Shown here: piece by piece, positions 5,951 through 7,661 of the stretch
How the letters are laid out: each line of letters starts with the position of its first letter
Position numbering within the stretch: the first letter of the stretch is position 1
NCBI GenBank assembly: GCA_015654725.1
Contig: JAATGI010000019.1
Coordinates: 1 to 7,661, forward strand
Reading direction: 5' to 3'
DNA: 7,661 bases
Origin: Rhodospirillales bacterium
GTDB lineage: Bacteria > Pseudomonadota > Alphaproteobacteria > ATCC43930 > CGMCC-115725
Program-made: the position numbers and the translations under genes
Notes under the pieces: model-generated
Told to the model about the DNA's origin: nothing
Database searches by the model: none
What the model saw: the letters and a program-made list of their open reading frames with translations, nothing else

Positions 5951-6859
5951 CTAGGCCAGCGCACGGTCGATTACCAGGAAGGCGAAGGATAGAAAGAGAT
6001 AGAGCAGCGAAAACTTGAACATGACGCGGGCGGCGCCGTCGCCTCGCTCGATCAAGAGCCGCGCGGCCAAGCCGGTGAAGGCGAGGTTGAGGGCGAAGGC
6101 GGCGACGCCGTAAATCCATCCCGCGGCCCCTATGAGCAGCGGCGCCAGCGCAATCGGCCAGAGCAGAACCGTGTAGAGCAGAATCTGAATCCGCGTCGCG
6201 CGCGCGCCGGCCACCACCGGCAGCATCGGAATTCCGGCCTTTTCGTAATCGTCGGCGCGATAGAGGGCCAGCGACCAGAAATGCGGCGGCGTCCAGAAAA
6301 AGATCAGCGCGAATAGAATGAGCGGGAGCCAGCCGACCGTGCCCGTGGCCGCCGCCCAGCCGATCAGCGGCGGGAACGCCCCGGCGGCGCCGCCGATCAC
6401 GATGTTCTGCGGCGTGCGGCGCTTCAGGCCGATGGTATAGACGAAGACATAGAACAGGATCGCGGCGGCAAGGAGCACCGCGGCGGTCCAGTTGAGGGCG
6501 AGCCCCATCATCAAGACCGCGCCCACGGCGAGCGTCGCCCCGAAGCCGAGCGCCTCGCCCGGCGCCATGCGACCCGCCGGCAAGGGCCGGTCGCGGGTTC
6601 GCGTCATCAGCGCGTCGATGTCGCGCTCGTACCACATATTGAGGGCGCCCGCCGCGCCGGAGCCGATGGCGATGCACAACACCGCGATCACGGCTTGGAG
6701 CGGGTGCAAATGCACCGGCGCGAGCAGCAGCCCGACCAGGCCGGTGAACACGACAAGCGACATCACCCGCGGTTTCAGAATCAGCCAATAGTCGCGCGGC
6801 TCCGCGCCCGCGCTGGCGGCGGAATGAAGCGTGCCGGACCTAGCGGCCAAATCGCTCAT
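5951..6859 (-). CDS. ctaB: Protoheme IX farnesyltransferase (heme O synthase)
   Basis: UbiA-family inner-membrane prenyltransferase that adds the hydroxyethylfarnesyl group to heme B, giving heme O, the precursor of heme a. The 302-residue product is full length and highly hydrophobic, with roughly eight or nine spans. The first Asp-rich motif, NMWYERDIDALMTRTRDRP (74-92), binds prenyl diphosphate and Mg2+. It is followed by YTIGLKRRTPQNIVIGG (141-157) and by FFWTPPHFWSLALYRADDYE (187-206), which carries the second Asp motif. The first acidic position is Glu78 where Asp is more usual. The ATG at 6859 gives the standard N-terminus but lacks a strong ribosome-binding site. It lies 128 bp after ctaD with a palindromic repeat in the gap, and 2 nt before the CoxF-like start. 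Also called cyoE or cox10. Confidence 0.97.
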   Translation of the reverse strand: MSDLAARSGTLHSAASAGAEPRDYWLILKPRVMSLVVFTGLVGLLLAPVHLHPLQAVIAVLCIAIGSGAAGALNMWYERDIDALMTRTRDRPLPAGRMAPGEALGFGATLAVGAVLMMGLALNWTAAVLLAAAILFYVFVYTIGLKRRTPQNIVIGGAAGAFPPLIGWAAATGTVGWLPLILFALIFFWTPPHFWSLALYRADDYEKAGIPMLPVVAGARATRIQILLYTVLLWPIALAPLLIGAAGWIYGVAAFALNLAFTGLAARLLIERGDGAARVMFKFSLLYLFLSFAFLVIDRALA

Positions 6860-6873
6860 GGCATCAACTCAAA

Positions 6874-6951
6874 CCGTCGTCCCTGCGAAAGCAGGGACCC
6901 AGGGCAAAAGCACGTCACTTTCCCTGGGTTCCCGCTTTCGCGGGAATGACG
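6874..6951. repeat. Cloverleaf-forming palindromic repeat, copy 2 (ctaD-ctaB gap)
   Basis: Same element as at 4882-4962 and in the same orientation. The closing stem is CGTC/GACG (6875-6878 with 6948-6951). Hairpin A is GTCCCTGC/GCAGGGAC (6879-6898, loop GAAA). The centre arm is CCAGGG/CCCTGG (6899-6904 with 6922-6927), extended by AAAG/CTTT (6907-6910 with 6918-6921). Hairpin B is GTTCCCGC/GCGGGAAT (6928-6947, loop TTTC), with one G-T pair. The arms join without unpaired bases. It ends 14 nt upstream of the ctaB start and begins 36 nt after the ctaD stop, so the RNA fold could affect processing or translation between these two genes. Confidence 0.88.
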
Positions 6952-6987
6952 ATAAGGAGAACGGCAATTTCATTTCCTCACCCGCGC

Positions 6988-7661
6988 TCAATGCCCATGC
7001 GCGGAGACGGGCCCGATTTCGGGCAGTTCGTCGTAGGAATGGAAGGGCGGCGGCGAGGACACGGTCCATTCGAGCGTGGTGGCGCCCTCGCCCCAATAAT
7101 TATTGCCGACCCGTTTGCCGTAAAGCAGCGTCTGGAACACGATGAAGATGAACAACAGCGTCGCCGCCGCCGAAATGAAGGAGCCGATCGAGGCCACCAT
7201 GTTCCAGCCGGCGAAGGCGTCGGGATAATCGCTGATGCGGCGCGGCATGCCGGCAAGGCCGAGGAAGTGCATCGGGAAGAAGGTCAGGTTGACGCCGATG
7301 AACGTCATCCAGAAATGAATCTTGCCGAGCGTCTCGTTGTATTGCTTGCCGGACATCTTGCCGAACCAATAATAGAAGCCGGCGAACAGCGCGAACACGG
7401 CGCCGAGGCTCAGCACATAGTGGAAATGCGCCACCACGTAATAGGTGTTGTGGAGCGCGAAATCGACGCCGGCATTGGCCAGCACCACGCCGGTGACGCC
7501 GCCGACCGTGAACAGAAACAGGAATCCGATCGCCCACAGCATCGGCGTCTTGAATTCGATCGAGCCGCCCCACATGGTCGCGATCCAGGAGAAGATCTTG
7601 ATGCCGGTCGGCACTGCGATGACCATGGTCGCGGCGGTGAAATAGGCGCGGGTATCGACCG
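6988..7661 (-). CDS. ctaD: Cytochrome c oxidase subunit I, C-terminal part, 5' end outside window
   Basis: Catalytic membrane subunit of the aa3-type oxidase, carrying heme a and the heme a3-CuB centre where O2 is reduced. The last 223 codons are visible; the whole protein is usually about 530 residues, so the CuB ligands lie upstream of the window. Fragment residues show VPTGIKIFSW (16-25, K-channel Lys21) and HNTYYVVAHFHYV (70-82), with the heme a3 and heme a ligands at His78 and His80. They also show FYYWFGKMSGK (95-105) and GMPRRISDYPDAFAGWN (137-153), whose Arg pair contacts heme propionates. The Mg/Mn-site residue after His70 is Asn instead of the usual Asp. An ATG at 7626 is internal, not the start. 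The C-terminus (PEIGPVSAHGH) and TGA stop are normal. Also called coxA or cox1. Confidence 0.98.
   Translation of the reverse strand, partial: VDTRAYFTAATMVIAVPTGIKIFSWIATMWGGSIEFKTPMLWAIGFLFLFTVGGVTGVVLANAGVDFALHNTYYVVAHFHYVLSLGAVFALFAGFYYWFGKMSGKQYNETLGKIHFWMTFIGVNLTFFPMHFLGLAGMPRRISDYPDAFAGWNMVASIGSFISAAATLLFIFIVFQTLLYGKRVGNNYWGEGATTLEWTVSSPPPFHSYDELPEIGPVSAHGH

Noticed and set aside
5814..6788. Minus-strand 324-codon open frame covering ctaB and the CoxF-like gene
   Set aside because: Most of it is ctaB read in the wrong frame; only the last 44 codons, from 5948, are a credible gene.
6831..7145. Plus-strand 104-codon open frame across repeat copy 2 and the ctaD end
   Set aside because: Begins opposite ctaB, runs through the repeat (VPAKAGTQ) and ends opposite ctaD; no independent coding evidence.
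7624..7626. ATG in ctaD as a possible gene start
   Set aside because: The frame stays open to the window edge with typical CtaD sequence (VDTRAYFTAAT) upstream, so this Met is internal.

Overview
The window is GC-rich and every supported gene lies on the minus strand, so transcription runs from high to low coordinates. Gene content and order (ctaD, ctaB, a CoxF-like small protein, ctaE, SURF1, then threonine synthase) point to an alphaproteobacterium with an aa3-type cytochrome c oxidase locus. A Rhodospirillales-like lineage is plausible, because thrC often lies downstream of SURF1 there, but the sequence alone does not fix the genus.

Layout in transcription order: 7661-6988 is the C-terminal part of ctaD (oxidase subunit I), cut by the window edge. 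A cloverleaf-forming repeat follows (6951-6874). Then come ctaB (heme O synthase, 6859-5951), a 44-residue single-membrane-span CoxF-like protein (5948-5814) and ctaE (subunit III, 5800-4985). A second copy of the same repeat (4962-4882) precedes a SURF1-family heme a assembly factor (4840-4121). SURF1 overlaps by 4 nt an M32 zinc carboxypeptidase (4124-2628). A different C/G-rich palindromic repeat (2596-2529) separates this from a serine beta-lactamase-fold hydrolase (2490-1327). After 196 bp comes threonine synthase, starting at a GTG (1130) and running off the window at position 1.

How the genes fit together: CtaB makes heme O, the precursor of heme a. SURF1 helps deliver heme a to subunit I (CtaD). 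CtaE is subunit III of the same complex, and the CoxF-like protein is a conserved companion of unknown function. The peptidase, the hydrolase and threonine synthase have no evident role in oxidase assembly and look like downstream or adjacent metabolic genes.

The main part is ordinary and well conserved. The points most worth a second look are: two copies of a repeat that folds into a gap-free four-way junction with compensatory changes between copies; the absence of ctaG (Cox11) from its usual slot between coxF and ctaE; an Asn where the oxidase Mg/Mn-site Asp is expected in CtaD; and the ATGA coupling of an M32 peptidase to SURF1. I saw no tRNA, rRNA, CRISPR array, transposase or new defence-type system. 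No stretch over 300 bases lacks a gene.
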